This document shows, piece by piece, positions 46,535-55,390 of a DNA stretch of 64,000 nt (positions are counted from its first letter, which is position 1; each line of letters begins with the position of its first letter). Both the position numbers and the translations under genes were made by a program. Origin of the DNA: Neobacillus cucumis (GTDB lineage Bacteria > Bacillota > Bacilli > Bacillales > Cytobacillaceae); contig NZ_JAFBEX010000008.1 of the NCBI RefSeq assembly GCF_016908975.1, positions 62,001 to 126,000 on the forward strand, in the 5' to 3' direction. Below the pieces are notes generated by a model. It ran no database searches and was not told where the DNA came from. It saw only the letters and a program-made list of their open reading frames with translations.

Positions 46535-46996
46535 TTAAGACTTTTCCTTTTTTATTAATTCTTTTAGTTCGTCAATAAATACATTTATATCTTTAAATTG
46601 GCGGTAAACGGAAGCAAATCTAACATAGGCGACTTCATCAACATGCGCGAGCCTGTCCATGACCATTTCACCAATTGCCTCACTTTTAATTTCCGAAACC
46701 CCTTGGCTACGAAGCTCTTTTTCCACACCATGGGTAATATCTTCTAATTCCTTTAAAGCGACAGGACGCTTTTCGCACGCCTTAATCAGACCTCTAAGGA
46801 TTTTATCACGGCTGAATTCTTCTCGTGTCCCTTCCTTTTTTACGACAATTAAAGGAATCTCTTCGATTTTCTCAAATGTGGTAAAACGATATCCGCATTC
46901 TTCGCATTCTCTTCTTCTTCTCGTGGCACGTCCTTCATCAACAGGGCGGGAATCAAGCACACGTGTACCATAATTTTGACATGAAGGGCACTTCAT
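46535..46996 (-). CDS. nrdR: Ribonucleotide reductase regulator NrdR
   Basis: A 153-residue repressor of ribonucleotide reductase genes. The N-terminal zinc ribbon has CPSC and CEEC with the basic stretch GRATRRRRE. The ATP-cone domain from about residue 49 ([19 protein letters not shown]) senses ATP/dATP. The ATG follows TTGGAG. Confidence 0.97.
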   Translation of the reverse strand: MKCPSCQNYGTRVLDSRPVDEGRATRRRRECEECGYRFTTFEKIEEIPLIVVKKEGTREEFSRDKILRGLIKACEKRPVALKELEDITHGVEKELRSQGVSEIKSEAIGEMVMDRLAHVDEVAYVRFASVYRQFKDINVFIDELKELIKKEKS

Positions 46997-47167
46997 TGTT
47001 AATCAACTCCAAATCTAATTAAAGGAACCTCGCTTACTGTTGTTCCCTAAATCGCGAAGACTTAAGGCGTTAGACATTTAGAATTTCTTCTTTCCATTTG
47101 TCATAATCCCGAACAATATCCTTTAACCTTATCTTATAAAAAAGAAGACTATTACACAAGTAGCGGA

Positions 47168-47557
47168 TTACGAGTTTTTTCTAGTTTCAAGAAGGTTATG
47201 TAGTCGATTGATTTTTTCATAATAAGATTCAATCCGTTTTTTCAACTGCGGATACATGCCTAGTAATGAAAATCTCTCAGAAGAAATATGAAAATCCACT
47301 GCCGTTTCCATCGGTTTGACTGAAACAATGGTTACGATCAGGAAGCACGGAACTGGTTTATTAATCTCAACCGCAATTTCTCCATGTTCTTTTGATACGG
47401 TTGTTACTCGGCAGTCCGCATCATCATGAAATAGTTTTTCAACCGATTGAAATACTTGATTGAATGTTCCCTTATAATAATGTGTTTTCAACGAATTTTC
47501 TGTGTTTCGGTCAGATGTTTCAATTTGTTTTTTAAAGCGAGTAAAAATATTTGCCAT
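47168..47557 (-). CDS. Conserved hypothetical cytosolic protein
   Basis: A 129-residue soluble protein without a recognised domain name. It begins MANIFTRFKKQIE, has a central beta-rich part (GEIAVEINKPVPCFLIVTIV) and a C-terminal helix (KKRIESYYEKINRLHNLL). A GGAGGAG site supports the start. It occupies the nrdR-gapB interval, where B. subtilis has speD. I recognise no function. Confidence 0.75.
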   Translation of the reverse strand: MANIFTRFKKQIETSDRNTENSLKTHYYKGTFNQVFQSVEKLFHDDADCRVTTVSKEHGEIAVEINKPVPCFLIVTIVSVKPMETAVDFHISSERFSLLGMYPQLKKRIESYYEKINRLHNLLETRKNS

Positions 47558-47609
47558 AATGCCATGCTCCTCCAGACTACTTCCTTTTACCTTATTTTAC
47601 ATCATTCTG

Positions 47610-47650
47610 TAAAAAAAATAAAAAGAGGTGTACAAAATTGTACACCTTTT
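47610..47650 (-). terminator. Terminator of gapB
   Basis: AGGTGTAC/GTACACCT stem followed on the minus strand by CTTTTTATTTTTTTT. It is separated from gapB by a dispersed repeat of about 165 bp. Confidence 0.85.
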
Positions 47651-47652
47651 AA

Positions 47653-47817
47653 GAAAAGCGTAAGCGCCCTGTTCAGCGGCGTATGGCCTGGAGTGCTCCA
47701 ACTGAGATAAAGGAAACACGAAGAGCGTTAGCTTTTTCGTGTTGACTTATCGTAGGGCGGAGCGCGAAGGACACTAGCCGCTAGGGCGCTGGAGCTAGAC
47801 AATTCTCGAAGTCCAAT
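47653..47817. repeat. Dispersed hairpin repeat, long variant (copy 2)
   Basis: The same interior as at 13305-13515 (CTCCAACTGAGATAAAGG and TTGACTTATCGTAGGGCGGA), with termini GAAAAGCGTAAGCGCC and GCGCTGGAGCTAGACAATTC. It is about 50 bp shorter than copy 1. Confidence 0.82.
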
Positions 47818-47830
47818 TCTTTAAAATAAG

Positions 47831-48862
47831 TCAGCTGACTTTCACTTCAGACATTTTCGCCATTTCCTTTGCCACATATAAAGCTAAATCGACTACACGA
47901 GATGAATAACCCCATTCATTATCATACCACGCGAGAACTTTGACTTTCCTTGTCCCCATTACAATAGTGGAAAGACCGTCAATTATAGCAGAATGGGAAT
48001 TTGTATTAAAATCAACTGATACTAAGGGCTCCATGGAAACATCCAAAATCTCTTTTAATGAGCCGTTTGCTGCTTCTAAGAAGGCTTGGTTTATTTTTTC
48101 GAGTGACACATCCGACTTTAAATCAACGACCAGGTCTACTAATGATACATTTGGTGTAGGGACTCGCAGGGCCATTCCATGTAATCTTCCCTTTAAATGT
48201 GGTAAAACCAATGATATGGCTTTGGCCGCACCTGTAGTGGTTGGAATGATAGATTGTCCACATGAGCGTGCTCTGCGTAAATCTTTGTGCGGATTATCGA
48301 TATTGTTCTGATCATTTGTATAGGAATGGATGGTTGTCATTAAGCCACAATCAATCCCAAATTTTTCATCCAATACCTTGGCAACAGGTGCCAGGCAGTT
48401 GGTTGTACAGGATGCATTGGAGATAATTTCATGCTGAGTAATGTCCAGCATGTCTTCATTAACCCCCATCACAATGGTAACATCTTCATCTTTACCTGGT
48501 GCTGTTAAAATAACCTTTTTGGCACCTGCTCTAAGATGCAGCGCCGCCTTCTCGCGTGCATTAAATTTCCCTGTTGCTTCTATGACAATATCAATACCAA
48601 GTTCTCTCCATGGCAATTCTTCTGGACTTCGATTATTAAGCAGTTTCACTCTTTTTCCATTGATGATTAATTCATGATCTAAAGGGATGACATCTCCCTG
48701 GAATGGTCCATGATTTGTATCATATTTAATTAGATGTGCTAACGTTTCTGCCGGATAGCTTGCATTAATTGCTACCACTTCTAATTTATTTTCAAGCATC
48801 GCTTTTCTAAAGACCATCCTTCCAATTCTCCCAAACCCATTAATGGCAATTCTCGCTTTCAT
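47831..48862 (-). CDS. gapB: Gluconeogenic glyceraldehyde-3-phosphate dehydrogenase
   Basis: The anabolic, NADP-preferring GAPDH used in gluconeogenesis. The Rossmann motif INGFGRIGRMVFRK and active-site SNASCTTNCLAP are intact. The start is the ATG at 48862 behind GGGGATG; an upstream frame to 48928 crosses the promoter and is rejected. The length is 343 residues. CcpN-like boxes overlap its promoter, in line with repression on glucose in B. subtilis. Confidence 0.93.
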   Translation of the reverse strand: MKARIAINGFGRIGRMVFRKAMLENKLEVVAINASYPAETLAHLIKYDTNHGPFQGDVIPLDHELIINGKRVKLLNNRSPEELPWRELGIDIVIEATGKFNAREKAALHLRAGAKKVILTAPGKDEDVTIVMGVNEDMLDITQHEIISNASCTTNCLAPVAKVLDEKFGIDCGLMTTIHSYTNDQNNIDNPHKDLRRARSCGQSIIPTTTGAAKAISLVLPHLKGRLHGMALRVPTPNVSLVDLVVDLKSDVSLEKINQAFLEAANGSLKEILDVSMEPLVSVDFNTNSHSAIIDGLSTIVMGTRKVKVLAWYDNEWGYSSRVVDLALYVAKEMAKMSEVKVS

Positions 48863-48883
48863 TTTTACATCCCCTTCCCCATT

Positions 48884-48927
48884 AGTGTTATACCGTTTAA
48901 CGATATTGTTACAATTAGTATAACACA
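48884..48927 (-). promoter_or_regulatory. gapB promoter with CcpN-like boxes
   Basis: TGTGTTATACT at 48927-48917 (minus) matches the CcpN pattern TRTGHYATAYW at every position and contains a TATACT -10 box. A second, inverted match (AGTGTTATACC, 9 of 11) lies at 48884-48894. CcpN repression of gapB is known in B. subtilis. Confidence 0.6.
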
Positions 48928-49007
48928 TTAGGTTTTATTTGTGATAATGTAATAGCGGAATTTTTTTTATTTTTTAAGATTTGCTACTTGGAAATGTTTT
49001 TTAATGC

Positions 49008-49034
49008 AAAAAAAGAGAAGGCAATAACCTTCTC
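49008..49034 (-). terminator. Terminator of coaE
   Basis: GAGAAGG/CCTTCTC stem with 6-nt loop and a minus-strand T-run, overlapping the region just before the coaE stop at 49043. Confidence 0.85.
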
Positions 49035-49042
49035 CATTTCCT

Positions 49043-49648
49043 TTATGCCCTTTTGATTCCCCATTGTGCTAATACCTTTAGAAGCTGTTGTTTTGTATCA
49101 GCAAGCGCTCCATTATTATTGATTACCGCATCAGCCAGTTTCATTTTTTCAGATAAAGGCATCTGTGAGTTGATTCTGGCTCGTGCCTCTGCGGATGATA
49201 GATGATTTCTTTCCATTAATCGCTGAATTTGTACGTCACTATTAACATATACAAGAATGGTTTTCTCAACCATATAAGTCAGTTTACTTTCAAATAATAA
49301 CGGAATATCAAGTACAATGACCTCTTCTTCGTTCTTTTTGGCCGTTTCCACTTGTTCTAGCATTCTTTTTCTAACTTCTGGATGAGTGATTTCATTTAAA
49401 CGTTGTCGTTTGTCAGCTTGGTGAAAAATAATGGAGCCCAGTTTTTGCCGGTCGATTTCTCCATTCTCTAATAAAATGTTATTGCCAAATTCTTCAATAA
49501 TCTCCTTATATGCAGGTTCTCCGTTCATTACCGCTAAGCGGGCTTCAACATCTGCATCAATGACGTTAATAGACATTTCTTTCAACATGTTGGATACGGT
49601 ACTTTTTCCACTTGCAATTCCGCCTGTTAACCCAATTACTAGTGACAT
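49043..49648 (-). CDS. coaE: Dephospho-CoA kinase
   Basis: Last step of coenzyme A synthesis, phosphorylating dephospho-CoA with ATP. The 201-residue P-loop kinase has GLTGGIASGKST at its N terminus and the LLFESKL and RLMERNHLS segments. It follows ytaF by 18 bp in the polA-mutM-ytaF-coaE order. Confidence 0.96.
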   Translation of the reverse strand: MSLVIGLTGGIASGKSTVSNMLKEMSINVIDADVEARLAVMNGEPAYKEIIEEFGNNILLENGEIDRQKLGSIIFHQADKRQRLNEITHPEVRKRMLEQVETAKKNEEEVIVLDIPLLFESKLTYMVEKTILVYVNSDVQIQRLMERNHLSSAEARARINSQMPLSEKMKLADAVINNNGALADTKQQLLKVLAQWGIKRA

Positions 49649-49666
49649 ACTTATTCCTTTCTAGGG

Positions 49667-50302
49667 TTATAACTTCATAACTCCAATAATAATTAGTAAG
49701 ACTCCTGGTAAGAATGTGAATTTTTGAATCCATTCAAATTTATGAAAAAATGTTCCACTCTTGATTCCTAACAGAACAAATAGGGAACTCATGACAGCGA
49801 CTGCAAATGCTAAGGAATAAGGGGAATACCCGAGCATCGCTGCTCCAATCCCTGCCCCAAAAGAATCTAATGATAAGGCAAAGCCCAGCATTAATGCTTC
49901 AATACCAGTAATGGTGCCTGATTGGTCAAAATCAGCCGACAGCGGTTTCTTTAAGATATTTATGGCAATCCCTAACGAGCGGATTTCAAAGTTTACAATT
50001 GTTTTTTCATGCAGGAGCTCTTCTTTTTCCTTCTCCGGACGAAAAAACTGATACAACACCCAGGCACCCAGACCAATAAGGATGATTCCCCCAAGGCTTG
50101 CCGTTAGTTTTGGTGATATGATCTTTTCAAGACCATGTCCAATTGACACGGCTATCATTAATGAGACGGCCGAGCAGCAGGCAATAATCAACACTGATTT
50201 AAATGGCATAACCATTTGCCTTAACCCATAGGTAAACCCAACACTGAAGCTGTCAAGACTAAGAGCAAAAGCTAATAAAAGTAGTGAGAACAACTGAACC
50301 AT
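49667..50302 (-). CDS. ytaF: Sporulation membrane protein YtaF (MntP-like)
   Basis: A 211-residue membrane protein with about six helices, built as two related halves, each with an ALSLDSF motif (near 12 and 142). This resembles the MntP manganese exporter superfamily, but in Bacillus YtaF is linked to sporulation and its substrate is unproven. I start at the ATG at 50302. AGGAAGGAG lies about 11 nt upstream. Confidence 0.86.
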   Translation of the reverse strand: MVQLFSLLLLAFALSLDSFSVGFTYGLRQMVMPFKSVLIIACCSAVSLMIAVSIGHGLEKIISPKLTASLGGIILIGLGAWVLYQFFRPEKEKEELLHEKTIVNFEIRSLGIAINILKKPLSADFDQSGTITGIEALMLGFALSLDSFGAGIGAAMLGYSPYSLAFAVAVMSSLFVLLGIKSGTFFHKFEWIQKFTFLPGVLLIIIGVMKL

Positions 50303-50369
50303 GATGTTTAGTGCTCCTTCCTCCAAAATACTATGATAGTATATGGCAGGAGCCCATCCAATGTTATTC

Positions 50370-50517
50370 GAAAAGCGAAAGCGCCTTGAATATGGGCGAC
50401 CGGCATAAGACGAGCCGGCTAGAAGGTTGTTCTTTAACCTTCTTGACGGATTGGCTTATGACCCGAGCCCCTAAATCGATAAGCGGAAGCGCCTTGAGCA
50501 TGGGCTGGAGCTAGACA
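50370..50517. repeat. Dispersed hairpin repeat between mutM and ytaF
   Basis: Starts GAAAAGCGAAAGCGCCTTG, has core hairpin AGAAGGTT/AACCTTCT and ends with a second partial left terminus (AAGCGGAAGCGCCTTGAGCA) plus GGAGCTAGAC, suggesting a short copy appended to a full one. It lies 4 bp from the mutM stop. Confidence 0.78.
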
Positions 50518-50520
50518 AAA

Positions 50521-51393
50521 CTAATTCATCTTTTGGCAATTCGGACAAAAAAAAGAAGACCTACTGTCTATTTTAATATTCTCGATGTCACCTCCGCATT
50601 CAGGGCAAGTTTTTTTATTATACATTCTATGTAATTCTTGAAATGTACCTTTTTTTCCTTCCGAATTAACATAATCCCGTATAGAGGAACCACCTAACTC
50701 AATTGCTAATTTAAATGTTTCCTTTATATGCTTCAAAAGCTCCAATAACTTTTCATCAGATAACTCTTTAACAGGAGTTAATGGGTGTATCCTCGCAAGG
50801 AAAAGACACTCCGCAGCGTAGATATTACCAACACCTTGTACATTAAAGGGTTGCATGATGACAGATTTAATGGGCTTATTCATATTTTGCTTTTTACGCA
50901 TATTTTCAAGAAACCTTAATTCGGCGTCAGGTTCAGATGGGTCTGGACCAACATTTTGTACAGGTTCATACGCAAGATATTCATCCTGTGTTAATGCTCC
51001 AACCCATCCAAACCTTCTTTGATCCGAGTAAACAAGTTGAGTATCATTGTTTAATGTAAAAATGATATGAACGTGTTTCCTGTATTGGTCAGGTATCTGG
51101 TCAAATGAGGTTATATTAAAGAAGCCACCTGTCATTCCTAAATGGGAAACCATATATATAGCAGAAGAATTTTGTTGCATGCAATGAAATACCAAATACT
51201 TTCCTCTACGCTCTAGACTGTGAAAAATAGCCCCCTCTAATCGCTGTCTAAACATAAAAACGTCCTGTCTTCCTTCACTCTTTAAGGGAATAGTAATTTT
51301 AGGCTTATAAACTTCCACATGAATAATTTGTTTTCCCATAATTTTAGGTTCTAACGAATTTAATACTTGTTGGACTTCAGGACCTTCTGGCAT
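50521..51393 (-). CDS. mutM: Formamidopyrimidine-DNA glycosylase
   Basis: Removes 8-oxoguanine and other oxidised purines. Translation starts at ATG 51393 so that Pro2, the catalytic nucleophile in MPEGPEV, follows the initiator. The helix-two-turn-helix region and the C-terminal zinc finger (CPECGG...CPNC) are present. The length is 290 residues. In B. subtilis it directly follows polA; here an sdpRI-like pair is inserted between. Confidence 0.95.
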   Translation of the reverse strand: MPEGPEVQQVLNSLEPKIMGKQIIHVEVYKPKITIPLKSEGRQDVFMFRQRLEGAIFHSLERRGKYLVFHCMQQNSSAIYMVSHLGMTGGFFNITSFDQIPDQYRKHVHIIFTLNNDTQLVYSDQRRFGWVGALTQDEYLAYEPVQNVGPDPSEPDAELRFLENMRKKQNMNKPIKSVIMQPFNVQGVGNIYAAECLFLARIHPLTPVKELSDEKLLELLKHIKETFKLAIELGGSSIRDYVNSEGKKGTFQELHRMYNKKTCPECGGDIENIKIDSRSSFFCPNCQKMN

Positions 51394-51591
51394 TTCATCC
51401 ATCCCACCTTTTTATTCTTTACTTTTTCTCAACCATTTCACTAAAAACGTCATATTGTAATTTTCACATTCAATTTCGCCATTTATAATACCACTGATTA
51501 ATTCATTTGCATATTTTTCGAAGGGGTGATAGTGTTACCCTACCCTTAATGATGTTGTTATATTTATGGCCATATTTATATCCCTTTTGCT

Positions 51592-52218
51592 TTATTTCTT
51601 TATAAAAAAATAATAGGAAGAAAAAATAATAAGGGCCAAACAAATCATGATAGAGCCAAGAACATAGTACCCCAGGATAACTGCTGGTATAACTGGGACA
51701 AATAACAGCAATATACCTAATATGACAAAAACCTTACCGCCAAATCTATGAGTTTTTTTCCATACATCTTCATTTGCTAATGTCCATGGTGTTCGAATGC
51801 CAATAAAATAATTCGGTTTGAATTTTGGACTTAAGTTTCCAATAAATATAAATAACAAGCCAATTAGTTCAGGGATCACATATTTTGGATTGATGATCCC
51901 TAAATCACCTGTAATTTTCATAACCTGAAACAAGAAAAAGAACAATAAGAGTCCATTCATAATCCAGTAATATGTTCCTTCAAAGCGTTGATAGTTGTTT
52001 TTATTTGGATCGATTTTAGGTAATACGATTCTAAAAATATATAAAACAACCATAATTCCAGGAAAAAGGAATGCTCCATAGGATTTATCTACAAAATGAT
52101 CTGGTTCACCATTGTAGTTCCAATGGATAGCAATCTGTTCAGGTAAATACGGATAGAAAATCGACGTTCCAATAATGGCAATTATGATCAAAAACAAGCC
52201 AAACCAATGTCTTTTCAT
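51592..52218 (-). CDS. sdpI: SdpI-family immunity membrane protein
   Basis: A 208-residue membrane protein with about six hydrophobic segments. The N-terminal DUF1648 part (LPEQIAIHWNYNGEPD) and the SdpI signature FIGIRTPWTLANEDVWKKTHRFGGK are clear. In B. subtilis SdpI protects against the SDP toxin and signals to SdpR. It overlaps the upstream regulator gene by 4 bp. No sdpABC toxin genes are in this window. Confidence 0.88.
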   Translation of the reverse strand: MKRHWFGLFLIIIAIIGTSIFYPYLPEQIAIHWNYNGEPDHFVDKSYGAFLFPGIMVVLYIFRIVLPKIDPNKNNYQRFEGTYYWIMNGLLLFFFLFQVMKITGDLGIINPKYVIPELIGLLFIFIGNLSPKFKPNYFIGIRTPWTLANEDVWKKTHRFGGKVFVILGILLLFVPVIPAVILGYYVLGSIMICLALIIFSSYYFFIKK

Positions 52219-52493
52219 TTAATATCCTCCTCTTCATCTTTCTTAAGAAAATCCATAAACCAAGTGACAACATCTTCAAAAACACTTGTATTTAGAGAAT
52301 ATATAATGTGTTGCCCCTTTTTTTCCGATTCTACCAGGTTAGCTTGTTTTAATAAATTTAAGTGATGCGAAATACTTGGTTTCGTCATGTTAAAATGGTC
52401 TGCGATTTCTCCTGCAGATAAGTCCTTCTTTTTTAGCAAGTGTAAAATTTTCCTTCTACTTGGGTCGGACAACGCCTTAAAAGCATCATTCAT
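52215..52493 (-). CDS. sdpR: ArsR-family autorepressor, SdpR-like
   Basis: A 92-residue winged-helix regulator. The body FKALSDPSRRKILHLLKKKDLS plus MTKPSISHHLNLLKQANLV matches SdpR closely, and no metal-binding cysteines are present. The start is the ATG at 52493 after AGAGGGATGG; the longer frame to 52532 is rejected. It is cotranscribed with sdpI by a 4-bp overlap. A 20-bp palindrome sits on its promoter start. Confidence 0.88.
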   Translation of the reverse strand: MNDAFKALSDPSRRKILHLLKKKDLSAGEIADHFNMTKPSISHHLNLLKQANLVESEKKGQHIIYSLNTSVFEDVVTWFMDFLKKDEEEDIK

Positions 52494-52539
52494 GCCATCC
52501 CTCTTTTCTTGTAAAAACCTACATAAAAACAATTTAGTT

Positions 52540-52590
52540 ATTTAGATAATTATCTAAATGTATAATATGTCTACGCTTAAAAAAAGTCAA
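52540..52590 (-). promoter_or_regulatory. sdpRI promoter and palindromic operator
   Basis: TTGACT at 52590-52585 and TATTAT at 52567-52562 are separated by 17 bp. ATTTAGATAATTATCTAAAT at 52540-52559 is a perfect 20-bp palindrome over the expected start site, a typical ArsR autorepressor operator position. Confidence 0.82.
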
Positions 52591-52652
52591 TTTTTCCATC
52601 ATTAAATTTCTAAATATTTATGTGGTTAGTTTCATCGACTATACGATGCCAT

Positions 52653-52684
52653 TTAAAAACCCATTAGAATAAAAGTCTAATGGG
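52653..52684 (-). terminator. Terminator of phoPR-polA
   Basis: CCCATTAGA/TCTAATGGG stem with a minus-strand T-run, about 70 bp after polA. Confidence 0.82.
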
Positions 52685-52753
52685 CTTTGGTTTACAATTA
52701 GTTTTTCTAACGATTTCTACCGCAGAAGTTTCGGGCCAATTCAATCCTCATCT

Positions 52754-55390
52754 CTATTTGGCATCGAACCAGGTTGGACCATAGGCATAATCCACCTTCA
52801 ATGGTACCTTTAGTTCAAGGGCATTTTCCATCACACTTGGAACTAATTCCTTCAAAATTTCAATCTCCTCTTCGGGAGCTTCAAAGATTAATTCATCATG
52901 TACCTGCAACAGGAGTCTTGTTTTAAGCCCTTTATCCTTCAAAGCTTCATCCATATCTATCATTGCTTTTTTAATAATATCCGCTGCAGTTCCCTGAATC
53001 GGCGTGTTCATGGCGGTTCTTTCCGCAAAGCTTCGTAAATTAAAATTACGGGCCGTAATTTCCGGAAGATACCGTCTTCGTTGCATTAACGTCGTGACAT
53101 ACCCTTTTTGTCTGGCCGAGTGGATAATATCATCCATATATTCTTTTACCCCTGGGTAGGTATGAAGATAGCGATCAATAAACTGTCCCGCTTCTTTTCT
53201 AGTAATACCTAACGATTGTGAGAGTCCGTAATCGCTGATTCCATAGACAATCCCAAAATTGACAGCCTTGGCTTGACGCCTCATATTGGAGGTTACCTCA
53301 TCCTGATCCACATGGAATACCTCCATCGCCGTTTTTGTATGGATATCCAAATCATGCTGAAAAGCATCAATTAACTTTTCATCACCAGCAATGTGGGCAA
53401 GTACGCGCAGTTCAATTTGCGAATAGTCAGCAGCAAAAATAACCCAGCCTTCCTCGGATGGTACAAAGGCCTGACGAATCTTTCTTCCTTCCTCAAGGCG
53501 AATCGGTATGTTTTGCAAATTCGGATCGATAGAACTCAATCTACCCGTGGCCGTTAATGTTTGTTGGTATCGGGTATGGACCTTTTCCGTTTTTGGATTA
53601 ATCACTTTTAATAATCCTTCAATATAAGTTGATTGCAGCTTCCCAAGCTGGCGATAGAGCAGGATATACTCAATAATCTCATGATCCTCTGCTAATTTCT
53701 CTAATACATCCGCTGATGTGGAATGGCCTGTCTTTGTTTTCTTGAAGGAATGCAAGCCTAATTTTTCAAAGAGTATGACGCCCAATTGTTTTGGGGAATT
53801 GATATTAAACTTTTCACCAGCTAACTCACAGATTTTCTCCTCAATTTCAATCAGTCTCTCTGTGAGTTCTTTGCCCATTATTTGGAGCCGTTCACGCTCG
53901 ACCCTAATCCCGCAAGATTCCATATCCGCTAAGATTAACGACAGAGGCATTTCTAGATCCTTAAATAATTCATATTGCTCATTTTCACTTAATTCATCTT
54001 CTAGTTTTTCCTTTAAATCAGACATGGCTAAGCTTTTGCGAACAAGGTGTTCAGCAAGCTTTGCATCCTCTGGAACCTTACGTTTCGCTCCTTTTCCATA
54101 AAAGGATTCATCTGATTGAATATTATGGATTTCATATCTGCTGGCAATCGCGGCTAAATCTTCAATATTTTCCGATGGGTTAACCAGATAGGCGGCCATA
54201 AGAATATCAAAATCGGTTCCTTTTAAATGGATATCATATCTTCGAAGAGAAACTTCGGAGCGCTTGGCATCATAAACAATTTTCTTCTTCTGTTCATCTT
54301 CCGCCCACTTTTTAAAAATATCCGAAGATAAGGCCTGCTCCGTCGGTAAATAATAATGCCCTTTTTCATTCACAATGGAAAAACCAATAATATCTGCATA
54401 ATGGTAATTATCATCCAGCATTTCCACATAGAAAAAATTACGATCCGTAAATAGGTCTTCGGTAATTTCTTTAGGGATGACATATTCTATATCCTCGAGC
54501 ACATGTTCTACAGGTTCGCTTGGACCATCCCCGAGCTTTTCTAATAAAGAGTTAAATCCTAATTCCTTAAATAAGCTAATTAGTTTATCTCGTGTAAAAC
54601 CTTCATATAAAATGTTTTCTATATCGATTTCTACAGGAGCTTGCCGTTCAATTGTCGCCAGTTCTTTACTCATGATGGCTTGGTCTTTGAATTCCGCTAA
54701 TTTTTCTTTCAGTTTATTCCCACTTACTTGATCAATGGATTTTAATAAATTCTCTAATGACGTGAACTCTTTGAGCAGTTTTATTGCCGTTTTTTCACCC
54801 ACACCTGGAACTCCGGGAATATTATCGGATTGATCTCCCATTAACCCTTTCATATCAATAATTTGATTAGGGGTAAGTCCATATTTTTCAGCGACATGTT
54901 CAGGAGTGTACTCCTCAATATCTGTTATCCCTTTTCTCGTAATGCCGACAGTCGTAATCGGTGAAGAAAGCTGGGTTAAATCTTTATCTCCCGAAATAAC
55001 CTTTACCTCGAACCCATCTTGCTCCGCTTTAAGCGAAAGGGTGCCAATGATATCATCTGCTTCGTAGTTTTCAAGCTCATATCTTGAAATACCATACGCA
55101 TCTAGCAGATCACGAATGAAAGGGAACTGCTCGGATAATTCTGGAGGTGTTTTTTGCCGGCCTCCCTTGTACTCGACAAAAGTCTTATGTCGAAAAGTGG
55201 TTTTTCCTGCATCAAAAGCAACAAGTATATGGGTGGGTTTTTCATCCTCCAGGATTTTCATCAGCATCATCGTAAAACCATAAACGGCATTTGTATGTAT
55301 TCCTTTATCATTATTAAGTAAAGGGAGCGCAAAAAAGGCGCGATAAGCAATGCTATTCCCATCAATCAGGACAAGCTTTTTCTTTTCCAT
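52754..55390 (-). CDS. polA: DNA polymerase I
   Basis: Okazaki fragment processing and repair synthesis. The 878-residue protein has the 5' nuclease domain (1-290; GDKDLTQLSS, MGDQSDNIPGVPGVG), a degenerate 3'-5' exonuclease-like domain (about 310-470), which in Bacillus is inactive, and the polymerase domain with motif A DYSQIELRVLAHIAGD, motif B RRQAKAVNFGIVYG and motif C QVHDELIFE. Its start codon overlaps the phoR stop by one base. Confidence 0.97.
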   Translation of the reverse strand: MEKKKLVLIDGNSIAYRAFFALPLLNNDKGIHTNAVYGFTMMLMKILEDEKPTHILVAFDAGKTTFRHKTFVEYKGGRQKTPPELSEQFPFIRDLLDAYGISRYELENYEADDIIGTLSLKAEQDGFEVKVISGDKDLTQLSSPITTVGITRKGITDIEEYTPEHVAEKYGLTPNQIIDMKGLMGDQSDNIPGVPGVGEKTAIKLLKEFTSLENLLKSIDQVSGNKLKEKLAEFKDQAIMSKELATIERQAPVEIDIENILYEGFTRDKLISLFKELGFNSLLEKLGDGPSEPVEHVLEDIEYVIPKEITEDLFTDRNFFYVEMLDDNYHYADIIGFSIVNEKGHYYLPTEQALSSDIFKKWAEDEQKKKIVYDAKRSEVSLRRYDIHLKGTDFDILMAAYLVNPSENIEDLAAIASRYEIHNIQSDESFYGKGAKRKVPEDAKLAEHLVRKSLAMSDLKEKLEDELSENEQYELFKDLEMPLSLILADMESCGIRVERERLQIMGKELTERLIEIEEKICELAGEKFNINSPKQLGVILFEKLGLHSFKKTKTGHSTSADVLEKLAEDHEIIEYILLYRQLGKLQSTYIEGLLKVINPKTEKVHTRYQQTLTATGRLSSIDPNLQNIPIRLEEGRKIRQAFVPSEEGWVIFAADYSQIELRVLAHIAGDEKLIDAFQHDLDIHTKTAMEVFHVDQDEVTSNMRRQAKAVNFGIVYGISDYGLSQSLGITRKEAGQFIDRYLHTYPGVKEYMDDIIHSARQKGYVTTLMQRRRYLPEITARNFNLRSFAERTAMNTPIQGTAADIIKKAMIDMDEALKDKGLKTRLLLQVHDELIFEAPEEEIEILKELVPSVMENALELKVPLKVDYAYGPTWFDAK

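Noticed and set aside
47060..47167. 35-codon minus-strand frame ending in a plausible helix (about 47069-47165)
   Set aside because: It resembles a C-terminal remnant, but has no start codon with a ribosome-binding site and overlaps the end of the upstream gene.
48388..48400. Near copy of the same 13-mer in gapB
   Set aside because: It encodes the conserved active-site NCLAPVA segment.
52215..52532. Longer start for the SdpR-like gene
   Set aside because: The extension covers the ribosome-binding site and approaches the palindromic operator; the family starts at MNDAFKALS.
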